A DNA stretch of 64,000 nt from Methylobacterium oryzae (GTDB taxonomy: Bacteria; Pseudomonadota; Alphaproteobacteria; Rhizobiales; Beijerinckiaceae). The stretch's first letter is position 1. Each line of letters begins with the position of its first letter. This document shows positions 1 to 8,108 of the stretch, one piece after another. The position numbers and the translations under genes were made by a program. The stretch spans positions 1,990,501-2,054,500 of the forward strand of contig NZ_CP090349.1 in assembly GCF_021398735.1 (NCBI RefSeq), written 5' to 3'. Under the pieces are notes generated by a model. The model ran no database searches, was not told where the DNA came from, and worked only from the letters and a program-made list of their open reading frames with translations.

Positions 1-2
1 AG

Positions 3-1352
3 GGCGCGACGCTCCTTATCTGCGTCGATTGCGGGACGAGCGGCCACGCGCCCCTGGAGGAGGCCGAGAAATCCGGCCTGGACGTCATCGTCCTCGACCA
101 CCACGCGGCCTCCGAGGTGCTCCCGCCGGCTCGCGCCGTGGTCAACCCGAATCGCCTCGACGACCTCTCGGGCCTCGGCCATCTCTGCGCCGCCGGCATC
201 GTGTTCCTGACCCTGGTCGCGCTGAACCGCGCCCTGCGGCAGGACGGCTTCTTCGGCGGCCATCGTCCCGAACCGCAGCTCACCGACGCCCTCGATCTCG
301 TCGCCCTGGCGACCGTTGCCGACGTTGTGCCCCTCACGGGCCTCAACCGGGCCTTCGTGACCCAGGGCCTCACGGTGATGCGCCATCGCGGCCGCACCGG
401 GCTCGCGGCGCTGCTGGACGCCGCCTCGCTCGGCGAGCCGCCGGAAGCCTGGCACCTCGGCTTCGTCCTCGGGCCGCGCATCAATGCCGGGGGCCGCATC
501 GGCGATTCGGCACTGGGCGCCCGCCTGCTGACCACGGCGGACCCGAGCGAGGCGGCCCGGATCGCCGCCGACCTCGATCGGCTGAACCGCGAGCGCCAGG
601 CGATCGAGGCGCAGGCCGTCCAGGAGGCCGAGGCCGAGATGGACCGGGCGCTGACGCTGGATCCGGCCCGCACCGTGCTGGTGATCGCCAGCGCCGAGTG
701 GCACCCCGGCATCGTCGGCCTCATCGCCTCGCGGTTGAAGGAGCGCTTCAACCGCCCGGCCTTCGCGTTCGCGATCCGCCCGGACGGCACCGCCACGGGG
801 TCTGGGCGCTCGATCCCGGGCGCGGATCTCGGGCTCGCGGTCCGCGCCTGCGTCGAGGCCCGGCTCGCCAGCAAGGGCGGCGGCCACGCCATGGCGGCCG
901 GCGTCACCGTGCGGGCCGACGACATCCCACGCTTCGAGGCGCACCTGGCGATGCTGCTCGGGGCGAGCGTCGCGGTGGCCCGCGCGGCCGACGCCCTGCT
1001 GATCGACGGCGGCCTCAGCGCCGGCGGCGCCACCGCGGAGACGGTCCGGCTGCTGCAGCAGGCCGGCCCGTTCGGCCAGGGCGCGCCCGAGCCGCTCTTC
1101 GCGCTGGGCCGGCATCGCCTCGTCGATGCCGGCGTGGTCGGCTCGAACCATGTCAGGGCGCGACTGCGCAGCCGCGACGGTCAGGTGGTCGGGGCGATCT
1201 GCTTCCGCGCGGCCGAACGGCCGCTCGGCCTCGCCCTCCTGAACGGGATCGGCCGAGAGATGCACGTGGCCGGGACCCTCTCCTGCGACCGCTGGCGCGG
1301 CGCCGAGCGGGCCCAGCTCCGGATCGTCGATCTCGCGCGGTCCGAACCCTGA
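3..1352 (+). CDS. recJ: Single-stranded-DNA-specific exonuclease RecJ (5' end outside window)
   Basis: RecJ degrades single-stranded DNA 5' to 3' in recombination and mismatch repair. The frame is open from base 3, so the gene starts before the window; 449 residues are visible and roughly the first 150 of a typical 600-residue RecJ are missing. Seen directly: the VDCG phosphoesterase motif at visible residues 8-11, the DHH motif at 32-34, and the DHHA1 motif GGGHAMAAG near residue 292, followed by the C-terminal OB-like domain. The TGA at 1350-1352 lies 12 bp from the end of the convergent CAP-domain gene, leaving no room for a separate terminator. Confidence 0.95.
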   Translation, partial: GATLLICVDCGTSGHAPLEEAEKSGLDVIVLDHHAASEVLPPARAVVNPNRLDDLSGLGHLCAAGIVFLTLVALNRALRQDGFFGGHRPEPQLTDALDLVALATVADVVPLTGLNRAFVTQGLTVMRHRGRTGLAALLDAASLGEPPEAWHLGFVLGPRINAGGRIGDSALGARLLTTADPSEAARIAADLDRLNRERQAIEAQAVQEAEAEMDRALTLDPARTVLVIASAEWHPGIVGLIASRLKERFNRPAFAFAIRPDGTATGSGRSIPGADLGLAVRACVEARLASKGGGHAMAAGVTVRADDIPRFEAHLAMLLGASVAVARAADALLIDGGLSAGGATAETVRLLQQAGPFGQGAPEPLFALGRHRLVDAGVVGSNHVRARLRSRDGQVVGAICFRAAERPLGLALLNGIGREMHVAGTLSCDRWRGAERAQLRIVDLARSEP

Positions 1353-1364
1353 GACGCCCCGGCG

Positions 1365-1859
1365 TCAGGTCCCGGCCATCACGAGCGCCCAGAAGCGCTT
1401 GTACCGCGTCGTGGGTGCATCGACCCGGGCGATCCCGATCCTGCGGATTTGCGGGAGCAGCATGTTCTTGTTGTGCTCGGGGCTCGCCTTCCAGCGGGCG
1501 AGCACCTGTTCCAGGGTCTCGGAGCCGGCGCTGAGATTCTCGGCTGCCCAGGATCTCGCGAGACCGGCCGACGCCATGCGCGAGGTGAAGCTGCCGCCGG
1601 CATCGTGGCTGAGCTGGCCGCGGCGGGCGTTGTTGCCGGCCTGGAAGGCGGCCGCCTTCACGAGAGCCGGATCGACCACGACCGGGCTCAGGCCGTGCTG
1701 GACCCGGTAGGCCGAGATCGCCGCGGCGGCCGCGACCTCGTCGAGCACGGCGGTGTGCGTCGCGTTCTCGACAGAGGACTCGGGAAGGACCGAGAGACCG
1801 CCGCACCCGGTGAGGGCCAGCAGGAGGGCGGCGGCGATGGCGCGACTGAGTTTGGGCAC
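1365..1859 (-). CDS. CAP/SCP-domain lipoprotein
   Basis: Predicted exported lipoprotein of 164 residues with a CAP (SCP/PR-1-like) domain. I chose the GTG at 1859 because it puts a classic lipoprotein signal at the N-terminus: basic start, Ala/Leu core and lipobox LTGC with Cys19. The frame stays open upstream to an ATG at 2003, but that adds an Arg/Pro-rich stretch unlike a real N-terminus; no strong ribosome binding site decides it. CAP hallmarks are HDAGGSF, AENLSAG and the C-terminal WKASPEHNKNML block. Bacterial CAP proteins are secreted and mostly of unknown function. It lies just downstream of, and in the same direction as, the HD-GYP gene. Confidence 0.8.
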   Translation of the reverse strand: MPKLSRAIAAALLLALTGCGGLSVLPESSVENATHTAVLDEVAAAAAISAYRVQHGLSPVVVDPALVKAAAFQAGNNARRGQLSHDAGGSFTSRMASAGLARSWAAENLSAGSETLEQVLARWKASPEHNKNMLLPQIRRIGIARVDAPTTRYKRFWALVMAGT

Positions 1860-2012
1860 GGTCCGGACGGCGTTGCGTGAGACGGGATCGCTTCCCTCCG
1901 GCGCGGTTGCGGCGAAAGCGCGGCGCGCGGCGCGCCGGCAGGATCCCGCCGACCGGCGTGGCGCCAGAGCCACGCCCGGCCGCGGATCAGGCCGCGAGTT
2001 CAAGCTGCGGAT

Positions 2013-3086
2013 TCAGGCCGCCAGGGCGCTGCCTTTGAGCATGGAGGGCGCGAAGGCCCGCAGGAGATCCGGATCCAGATGCCCGGCGCTGTCCGTCATG
2101 ATCGACAGCGCCTCGGCGGGCGAGGCGGGCTGCCGATAGGTCCGCCGCTCGGTCAGCGCGGAGAACACGTCGCAGATCGTCACGATCCGCACGAGGTCGG
2201 AGATCGCGGGGCCGGACAGCCGATCGGGATATCCTTTCCCGTCCAGACGCTCGTGGTGGTGGCGGACCACGTCGATCACCGCGTCCTCGAAATCGCCGTG
2301 CGCCCGGAGCAGATCGGCGCCGATGTCGGGATGGCGCTGCATCAGCCGCAATTCCTCGGCGTTGAGCGGCCCCGGCTTGTTGAGGATCTCCACGGGGATG
2401 CGCGCCTTGCCGATGTCGTGCAGGAGCGCCGACCGCACCAGCAGTGCGAGATCGGTCTGACCGAGCCCGATCTGCGAGCCGAACGTGGCGGCATGGCCCG
2501 CGACGCCGAGGGTGTGCTGATAGACGCCAATCTCGTGGCGCCAGACCTCGGCAAGCCACTCGGAGATCCCGACCTCGGAGATGGCCGCCAGAACGAGCTC
2601 GGTCCCGCGATCCGCGTCGGCGCGCTGCAGCCGGGCCCCGAGGGCGGCGCTGTCGAAGATCTCGGCGACGACGGCGGTCGCGCCCGAGACGCGCTCCAGG
2701 AGCCGGCGCTGCCGCAGCTCTGCGGACCGCGTCGCCTCCTCGATCATGGCGAAGACGTTCGCCAGAACGAGTTGCCGGGGCGAGGCGGCCGGCAGCTGAC
2801 GCAGATAGCGGGTAGCCGGCATGGGTTCGCCGCGCACGAGGACGAGGCGCGGAACCGGCGGTCCGTGTTGGGGGAGGGTCGACTGCACTCTGGCGGTCTG
2901 GGCCGGCGGCAGGTCGAGGATGACGAGGTGCGGGCGGCCTGACGGTAGCGGCGCGCCGGGCGGGATCGACCAGCAGTTCATCACGAGCGCGATGGCACGC
3001 TCGAGGGCCGATCGTTCGGACGGGCGGTCCGATACGAGGAGGACGAAGGGGCCGTCCGAGAAAACCGAGGCTGCGCCGAGGGCCAA
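2013..3086 (-). CDS. HD-GYP domain phosphodiesterase with receiver-like N-terminus
   Basis: A 357-residue predicted cyclic-di-GMP phosphodiesterase. The HD-GYP half carries HD at 223-224 (LLHDIGKARIP), His252, HHHERLDGKGYP at 276-287 with GYP at 285-287, and Asp306 in TICDVFSAL. The first 90 residues look like a degenerate receiver fold: LLVSD near 16-20 and VILDLPP near 55-61, but no convincing full acidic pocket or conserved Lys. Residues 110-190 look helical, a likely linker. It is cytoplasmic, with no signal peptide or membrane segment. Nothing next to it encodes a cyclase, so its signalling partner is not visible. Intact metal ligands suggest it is active, but that is inference. Confidence 0.85.
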   Translation of the reverse strand: MALGAASVFSDGPFVLLVSDRPSERSALERAIALVMNCWSIPPGAPLPSGRPHLVILDLPPAQTARVQSTLPQHGPPVPRLVLVRGEPMPATRYLRQLPAASPRQLVLANVFAMIEEATRSAELRQRRLLERVSGATAVVAEIFDSAALGARLQRADADRGTELVLAAISEVGISEWLAEVWRHEIGVYQHTLGVAGHAATFGSQIGLGQTDLALLVRSALLHDIGKARIPVEILNKPGPLNAEELRLMQRHPDIGADLLRAHGDFEDAVIDVVRHHHERLDGKGYPDRLSGPAISDLVRIVTICDVFSALTERRTYRQPASPAEALSIMTDSAGHLDPDLLRAFAPSMLKGSALAA

Positions 3087-3195
3087 CGCGGTAGCTCCTC
3101 GCCCGCACGGTCAACGATCGGTTCACCCTACGCGTAAAATTTGAGGAAAGCGTTACCCCTACGCACTCTCTGGTATCGCGGATCCAGCTCTGACT

Positions 3196-3342
3196 TCAGG
3201 CGAGCTTGGCGTTCGCGACGTCGGCGGTCGGCTCGACAGTGTTCCGGGCACGGTCGGCGGAGAGGAAGTCCGCGAACTTGACGGTGAGCAGCGCCTGGCA
3301 GGCGGCGAAGGCGACAAAGATGGCGAGGAAGCTGGCGATCAT
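3196..3342 (-). CDS. Small hypothetical membrane or secreted protein
   Basis: A 48-residue frame starting at ATG 3342, preceded by GGAG six bases upstream, which is better than the ATG choices at 3375 and 3387. Residues 2-16 are strongly hydrophobic (IASFLAIFVAFAACQ), giving one membrane segment or signal peptide, followed by a charged tail. I recognise no family. The ribosome binding site and N-terminal hydrophobicity support a real gene; the short length leaves doubt. Confidence 0.45.
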   Translation of the reverse strand: MIASFLAIFVAFAACQALLTVKFADFLSADRARNTVEPTADVANAKLA

Positions 3343-3409
3343 CGGATTCTCCGGCGCGGTCTGGAACCGCCTCATGTTGCGACGCAATGCGTGCCATGCT
3401 GCTGCGCAA

Positions 3410-3740
3410 CTTGGTATGCCAGATTACGAATACCGATTATGTCGAACATGCATGGGGCGCGCAGATCGAGCCCACAAAGTTCGGATTGTTGCCCAGTCAT
3501 GCATAAAAATGCACAACCGATCAGCTTTGAAAGGTTGTGGCCTGGCCGAACATGTTCTGCAGTGCATCAACGCTTGCGCGCGATTTATATTCAGGCGCGT
3601 GCTGAGCTTGTGTGATAGCCGGCGCGGCAAACGAGGGTTCCCCCCGAGCGCCGCTCGCGCCCTTGGCCCATCATCATGCCGCACAGGCACGAGGTGTCGT
3701 CCGGGCCGGGCGATCCGTCAGGCGAGGACTGAACGGTCGC
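3410..3740. other. Intergenic region, AT-richer than its surroundings
   Basis: About 330 bases between the small membrane protein and the GntR regulator. It is visibly richer in A/T than the neighbouring genes, especially around 3420-3610. Short open frames cross it on both strands, but none has a credible start signal or protein-like composition. Most likely promoter and 3' flank sequence. Confidence 0.4.
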
Positions 3741-4433
3741 TCAATCCAGATAATCGCCGTAGGTGTCGACGTGCTGCGCGAGACCCAGACCGTGCTCGCG
3801 AACGAGTCTCTCGGCCAGATCGGCATCACGGGCTTCGAGCGCCGAGATGATGGCGACGTGCTCCCGGATGGAGCGCTCCGCCCGATCGCCCTGCCGGAGC
3901 GCGGTGCTGCGGATGCCGCGCACGTGCATGAGCAAATTGCTGGTCAGATCGGCGATCGCCTCGCAGTGACCCAGCGCGATGATCCGCTGATGGAATCGGA
4001 TGTTCGCGTCCGAATACTCGTCCATGTGTTCGGACGGCTGGCCCTCGAAGAACTCGGGGAAGGATTCGCGCAGCGAGCGGAGCTGGCCGTCGGTGGCGCG
4101 CGCGCAGGCGAGGCGTGCCGCCATGCTCTCCAGCGCCGTCCAGGCGTGGATCATGCTGACGATCTCGCGCTTGTTCTTCTTGATCACGAAGACGCCGCGC
4201 CGGGCCTCGGAGCGGACGAAGCCTTCCTGCTCCAGAACCGTCAGGGCCTCCCGCACCGGGGTGCGGCTGACACCGAGATCCTGCGACAGCTTGCGCTCGT
4301 CGAGCCGCACCTCGTCCGGACGCCCGTAGATGTCCATGTTGGTGATGGCCGTCTTGAGCGCCTCGTAGGCCAATGTCCGGAGACTGGAGCTGGCGACGAT
4401 GGGCTTCACGCTCAGCGGTTCGGAATTCGACAT
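3741..4433 (-). CDS. GntR-family regulator, FCD (FadR-like) subfamily
   Basis: About 230 residues. The N-terminal winged helix-turn-helix covers roughly residues 20-85, with LDERKLSQDLGVSRTPVREAL and the wing EGFVRSEARRGVFV. The C-terminal all-helical FCD ligand domain contains the DANIRFHQRIIALG metal/ligand block and a later REHVAII helix. These regulators usually repress until an organic acid binds. Start taken at ATG 4433; an in-frame ATG at 4475 would add 14 residues and neither ribosome site is strong. It is divergent from the oxlT gene, so control of oxalate/formate genes is the natural inference. Candidate sites are the palindromes at 4641-4703 and 4802-4819 and the GTATAC site before frc. 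Confidence 0.9.
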   Translation of the reverse strand: MSNSEPLSVKPIVASSSLRTLAYEALKTAITNMDIYGRPDEVRLDERKLSQDLGVSRTPVREALTVLEQEGFVRSEARRGVFVIKKNKREIVSMIHAWTALESMAARLACARATDGQLRSLRESFPEFFEGQPSEHMDEYSDANIRFHQRIIALGHCEAIADLTSNLLMHVRGIRSTALRQGDRAERSIREHVAIISALEARDADLAERLVREHGLGLAQHVDTYGDYLD

Positions 4434-4640
4434 CCCTCGTCCAGTCAGCTCACACGCATGATGTCTCGCACGCATTCTCTGTCGTGCGCTCTCAAACGAC
4501 CTAACCCAAACCTTTGCGAGATCCTAGTCGATCGCGGAGCGGTCCCACAGACCTGTGACCATTGCCGGCGCTCGGCACCTGAAAAATTGGCCGCGGCGCG
4601 ACCATCACCCGTCGCCTAGCGCGACACGTTCGGGAAGGCG

Positions 4641-4703
4641 ATTTAATCCCCGGTCGCGAACCTGTGTTTTTTTGCAGGTTTGATTGACACCCCGGGATTA
4701 AAT
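4641..4703. promoter_or_regulatory. Nested inverted repeat upstream of oxlT
   Basis: Outer arms ATTTAATCCC (4641-4650) and GGGATTAAAT (4694-4703) are perfect reverse complements. Inside them AACCTG (4659-4664) pairs with CAGGTT (4675-4680) around a T-rich loop. TTGACA at 4684-4689 sits within the interval. The arrangement fits a two-site operator or a cruciform/hairpin overlapping a promoter. The regulator is not proven; the adjacent GntR protein is the obvious candidate. Confidence 0.5.
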
Positions 4704-4801
4704 CAGCACCATCTTGCTGGCATACCGTCGACCATCGGACATCAAGGCCGACTCGGCGTCGGATGCTGCTGTACTGCAGAGATTATTTGTCTGCGGGCCA
4801 A

Positions 4802-4819
4802 GAATTTTTCGAAGAATTC
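4802..4819. promoter_or_regulatory. 18-bp near-perfect palindrome upstream of oxlT
   Basis: GAATTTTTCGAAGAATTC reads the same on both strands except for one mismatched pair (positions 6 and 13), centred on TTCGAA. It lies about 93 bases before the oxlT start codon. Size and symmetry fit a dimeric repressor site. Confidence 0.4.
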
Positions 4820-4911
4820 CGATCACGTTGTTCTGACAAGCTGCGCCGTGGCAGGGCATAAGCCCGGTTCGAGCGCGAACGCCGACAAGAATACTGCCAA
4901 GAGGGAACGGT

Positions 4912-6189
4912 ATGTCCGAGATCGTCAAACCGGTTGGGCGCGGCCGCTGGCTGCAACTCGCCTTCGGCGTCGTCTGCATGTGCATGATTGCCAATATGCA
5001 GTACGGCTGGACCTTCTTCGTGAGCCCGATGCAGGAGCGGCACGGCTGGGATCGCGCGGCGATCCAGGTGGCGTTCACGCTGTTCGTCGTCACCGAGACG
5101 TGGCTGGTCCCGATCGAGGGCTGGTTCGTGGACAAGTACGGTCCGCGCATCGTCACGCTGTTCGGCGGCCTGCTCTGCGCCGTCGCGTGGGTGATCAATT
5201 CCTACGCGGACTCGCTCACCGTGCTCTACATCGCGGCCGCGATCGGCGGCACCGGTGCAGGCGCGGTTTACGGTACCTGCGTGGGCAACTCGCTGAAGTG
5301 GTTCCCCGACCGCCGCGGCCTGGCCGCCGGCATCACCGCCATGGGCTTCGGCGCGGGTTCGGCACTCACGGTCGTGCCGATCCAGGCGATGATCAAGTCC
5401 CAGGGCTACGAGGCGGCCTTCTTCTACTTCGGGATCGGGCAGGGCGTGATAGTCATGCTGATCGCCCTGTTCCTGCGCGCGCCGGCCAAGGGCCAGGTTC
5501 CGGAAGTCGCCCGGGTCAGCCAGTCGAAGCGGGACTACAAGCCCTCCGAGATGGTCCGCACCCCGATCTTCTGGGTCATGTACGCGATGTTCGTCATGAT
5601 GGCCGCCGGCGGCCTGATGGCCACCGCGCAGCTCGGCCCGATCGCCAAGGACTTCAAGATCGCCGACGTCCCGGTCTCGCTCCTGGGGATCACGCTGCCG
5701 GCGCTGACCTTCGCGGCCACGCTCGACCGGGTTCTCAACGGCGTGACGCGCCCGTTCTTCGGCTGGGTCTCCGACCATATCGGCCGCGAGAACACGATGT
5801 TCCTGTCCTTCGCGATCGAGGGCCTGGGCATCTACGCGCTGAGCCAGTTCGGCCAGAATCCGATCGCCTTCGTGCTGCTGACCGGTCTCGTGTTCTTCGC
5901 GTGGGGCGAGATCTACTCGCTGTTCCCGGCGACCTGCGGCGACACGTTCGGCTCGAAGTACGCGGCGACCAATGCCGGGCTGCTCTACACGGCCAAGGGC
6001 ACCGCGGCGCTGATCGTTCCCTACACCAGCGTGCTCACGACCATGACCGGAAGCTGGCACACGGTGTTCCTCGCGGCCGCGGCCCTCAACATCCTCGCGG
6101 CCCTGCTGGCGCTGTTCGTCCTCAAGCCGATGCGCGCCGCCTACACCAAGAAGCCCGAGGCGGGCCTCGCGCCGGTGCTGGCGCAGTAG
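4912..6189 (+). CDS. oxlT: Oxalate/formate antiporter (MFS)
   Basis: A 425-residue major facilitator protein resembling the oxalate:formate antiporter OxlT, which exchanges external oxalate for internal formate across the inner membrane. About twelve hydrophobic segments are visible. The N-terminal ANMQYGWTFFVSPMQ stretch, the loop after helix 2 (WFVDKYGPR), LKWFPDRRGLAAGITAMGFGAGSA, and FFGWVSDHIGRENTMF in the second half are characteristic of the OFA subfamily. The start is supported by GAGGGA five bases before ATG 4912. A strong hairpin follows at 6234-6265. Context with frc and a GntR regulator supports oxalate use; a formate or other monocarboxylate exchanger is the alternative. Confidence 0.88.
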   Translation: MSEIVKPVGRGRWLQLAFGVVCMCMIANMQYGWTFFVSPMQERHGWDRAAIQVAFTLFVVTETWLVPIEGWFVDKYGPRIVTLFGGLLCAVAWVINSYADSLTVLYIAAAIGGTGAGAVYGTCVGNSLKWFPDRRGLAAGITAMGFGAGSALTVVPIQAMIKSQGYEAAFFYFGIGQGVIVMLIALFLRAPAKGQVPEVARVSQSKRDYKPSEMVRTPIFWVMYAMFVMMAAGGLMATAQLGPIAKDFKIADVPVSLLGITLPALTFAATLDRVLNGVTRPFFGWVSDHIGRENTMFLSFAIEGLGIYALSQFGQNPIAFVLLTGLVFFAWGEIYSLFPATCGDTFGSKYAATNAGLLYTAKGTAALIVPYTSVLTTMTGSWHTVFLAAAALNILAALLALFVLKPMRAAYTKKPEAGLAPVLAQ

Positions 6190-6233
6190 CAGGCCCCGAT
6201 CGCTCGCCGCCGCGGCGCCGAACCGAAGCGAAT

Positions 6234-6265
6234 AAGCCCGGCGCCGTCTTTACGGCGCCGGGCTT
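6234..6265. terminator. Strong terminator-like hairpin after oxlT
   Basis: AAGCCCGGCGCCGT (6234-6247) and ACGGCGCCGGGCTT (6252-6265) form a perfect 14-bp stem with a CTTT loop. Only two T residues end the stem, with no long T run. It separates oxlT from the class II aldolase 37 bases further on, so the two may not share a full-length transcript. Confidence 0.75.
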
Positions 6266-6302
6266 CCTGCATACCGGGAACCGGGCCTTCCGGAGATCGG
6301 GC

Positions 6303-6974
6303 ATGGACAGGGACGAGCGGATCGCGCGCGAGGGCGTCGTAGCGGCGGCGCGGGCACTCGACGCACAGGGGCTGAACCGCGGCACGTCGGGCAATGTCTC
6401 GGTGCGCTTCCGCGACGGGCTCCTGATCACCCCGTCGGGCGTGCCCACCGAACGGATCGGACCGGACGACGTGGTCCGGATGGGTCTCGACGGCACCCAC
6501 GCGCCGGATCGGAAGCCGTCATCGGAATGGCGCTTCCACCGGGACATCCTCGCGTCCCGTCCGGAATTCCACGCGGTGGTCCACGCGCATCCGGTCTACT
6601 GCACCGCCTTCGCGATGTGCGGAGAGGCCATCCCGGCGGTCCACTACATGATCGCGACCTTCGGCGGCCCGACGGTACGCTGCGCGCCCTACGCGCCCTA
6701 CGGCACCGCGGAACTCTCGGACCTCGCCCTCGCGGCGCTCGTCGACCGCAACGTCTGCCTCCTGGCCAATCACGGCATGATCGCGGCCGGGGCGAGCCTG
6801 GAGAAGGCCCTGTGGCTCGCCGTCGAGCTGGAGACGCTCTGCCAGCAATACGCCGTCGCGCGGCAGATCGGGACGCCGATCATCCTGTCCGACGACGAGA
6901 TCGGCACGACGGTCGAGCGCTTCCGCGGCTACGGTCTGAATGCGGCGCGGCCGACCGCGCCGGAGACGACCTGA
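6303..6974 (+). CDS. Class II aldolase/adducin family protein (fuculose-phosphate aldolase-like)
   Basis: A 223-residue zinc aldolase of the FucA/RhaD/AraD-like family. Seen: NRGTSGN phosphate loop at 25-31, Glu75 (SSEWRFH), zinc ligands His94 and His96 (VHAHP), and His157 in ANHGMI. Such enzymes cleave sugar phosphates or related acids in the cytoplasm. It starts at ATG 6303 just after the oxlT terminator-like hairpin. The substrate cannot be read from sequence. Placement between oxalate transport and formyl-CoA genes may reflect a role with a C2 or C4 acid, but the hairpin argues for some independence. Confidence 0.85.
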   Translation: MDRDERIAREGVVAAARALDAQGLNRGTSGNVSVRFRDGLLITPSGVPTERIGPDDVVRMGLDGTHAPDRKPSSEWRFHRDILASRPEFHAVVHAHPVYCTAFAMCGEAIPAVHYMIATFGGPTVRCAPYAPYGTAELSDLALAALVDRNVCLLANHGMIAAGASLEKALWLAVELETLCQQYAVARQIGTPIILSDDEIGTTVERFRGYGLNAARPTAPETT

Positions 6975-6986
6975 CGCGCGGGTGAC

Positions 6987-7919
6987 CTAGCGCCCGAGAA
7001 ACTGACCGACCGCCAGCCCGGCCTCCCGGGCGTACTCGGCGGCCGCGACCTTCTTGCCGCCCTCCGCCTTGACCTTGCGGATCTCGAGGCGCCCGCCCTG
7101 CGCGCAGACGCTGAAGCCCTCGTCGTCGACGGCGATCACCTCGCCGGGCTTGCCGACGACGTCGGCGAGCTTGCGGATCCGATGCAGGCTGCTGTCGAAG
7201 ATCTGGAGCTTCTTGCCGTCGTGCGTGGTCCAGGCACCGGGTGCCGGGTTCGCCGCGCGGATCAGGTTGTAGATCTGCTCGGCGTGGGCCGACCAGTGGA
7301 TCTCCGCCTCGGCGCCGCGGAACCAACCCTCGTAGCTCGCGGCGTCCTCGTCCTGATCGATCTCGACATGCTGGCCGGCCACGACGAGGTCGGCCGCCTC
7401 GAGCATGGCCTCGACGCCCATCGGGAACAGGTTGTCGAAGTAGACGTCGCCCAGGGTCGCGTCGGCGCCGATCGGGCAGGATTTCTGCAGGATCACCGGC
7501 CCCTCGTCGAGACCGTCGGTCGGCCGGAAGATCGTCAGGCCGGTCTGCAACTCGCCCCGGGCGATCGGCCAGTTGATCGAGGAGGGGCCCCGGTAACGCG
7601 GCAGCAGGCTCGGATGATACTGGATGGTGCCGTGCTTCGGGATGTTGACGAAGCTCTGCGGCGCGAACTGGAGCACGTAGGCCATGACGCCGATATCGGC
7701 GTTCAGGCCGCGCATGGCGTCCTCGGCCTCAGGGCTCTTCAGGCTGGGGAACTGGAAAACCGTCAGCCCCTTCTCGACGGCCGCCGTCTTGAGGACGTCC
7801 GGCTTGGCGCCGGGCTTCTCAGGCGCGCAGAACACCGCCGCAACCTCATCGCCTCGTTTGAGGAACGCCTCCAGGACCGCTTTTCCGAAATCCTGTTGAC
7901 CGATGAAGGCGATGCGCAT
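6987..7919 (-). CDS. Formyltransferase related to 10-formyltetrahydrofolate hydrolase/dehydrogenase N-domain
   Basis: A 310-residue protein with the formyl_trans_N fold plus a C-terminal FMT-like domain (about 205-310). It resembles the hydrolase domain of 10-formyltetrahydrofolate dehydrogenase more than tRNA formyltransferase: YHPSLLPRYRG at 101-111, SINWPIARG near 114-122, DGLDEGPVILQKSC at 135-148, and ASYEG. His102 and Asp138 match the catalytic His/Asp pair. The residue two before the His is Gln100, where Met-tRNA formyltransferases carry Asn and the dehydrogenase domain carries Ile as I remember it. Convergent with the aldolase and downstream of frc on the same strand, it probably moves or removes a formyl group in oxalate/C1 metabolism. 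The acceptor is unknown. Confidence 0.8.
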   Translation of the reverse strand: MRIAFIGQQDFGKAVLEAFLKRGDEVAAVFCAPEKPGAKPDVLKTAAVEKGLTVFQFPSLKSPEAEDAMRGLNADIGVMAYVLQFAPQSFVNIPKHGTIQYHPSLLPRYRGPSSINWPIARGELQTGLTIFRPTDGLDEGPVILQKSCPIGADATLGDVYFDNLFPMGVEAMLEAADLVVAGQHVEIDQDEDAASYEGWFRGAEAEIHWSAHAEQIYNLIRAANPAPGAWTTHDGKKLQIFDSSLHRIRKLADVVGKPGEVIAVDDEGFSVCAQGGRLEIRKVKAEGGKKVAAAEYAREAGLAVGQFLGR

Positions 7920-8068
7920 GCAGGCTCCTGGGTGTCATCCGGACCCTGAGCGGGGCCGGGGAGAAACAAACCGAACGCGGGCTCGGCGGCGCGACCGTGC
8001 CCCGGCTGTCGAACGGCGTCACCCGGAATCCGGGGCCGCGCTTCACGCACGCCCCCGGATTGTAACAT

Positions 8069-8100
8069 CGGCGATCCGGGATCTCGCCCCCGGATCGCCG
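8069..8100. terminator. Hairpin between frc and the formyltransferase gene
   Basis: CGGCGATCCGGG (8069-8080) and CCCGGATCGCCG (8089-8100) pair perfectly over 12 bp around an 8-base loop. It begins 9 bases past the end of frc on the minus strand. It may terminate or attenuate frc transcription before the formyltransferase gene, 150 bases further on. No T run is present. Confidence 0.65.
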
Positions 8101-8108
8101 GAGACCGA

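Larger units (their letters stand above)
4434..4911. other. Divergent regulatory region between gntR and oxlT
   Basis: 478 bases without a credible gene. The segment is AT-richer than its flanks and holds at least three inverted repeats (4641-4703 with a nested inner pair, and 4802-4819), plus a TTGACA hexamer at 4684-4689 whose -10 partner I cannot identify. It separates divergent genes, so it probably carries both promoters. The long oxlT leader suggests regulation of the antiporter. Confidence 0.6.

Noticed and set aside
3424..3690. 88-codon minus-strand frame in the AT-richer gap
   Set aside because: No ribosome site, no domain and an Arg/His-rich composition; likely intergenic.
4700..4735. 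Possible sigma-54 promoter (GCAC...TTGC) upstream of oxlT
   Set aside because: The -24 and -12 elements are one base too close and the first element lacks TGG. No enhancer-binding regulator is nearby.
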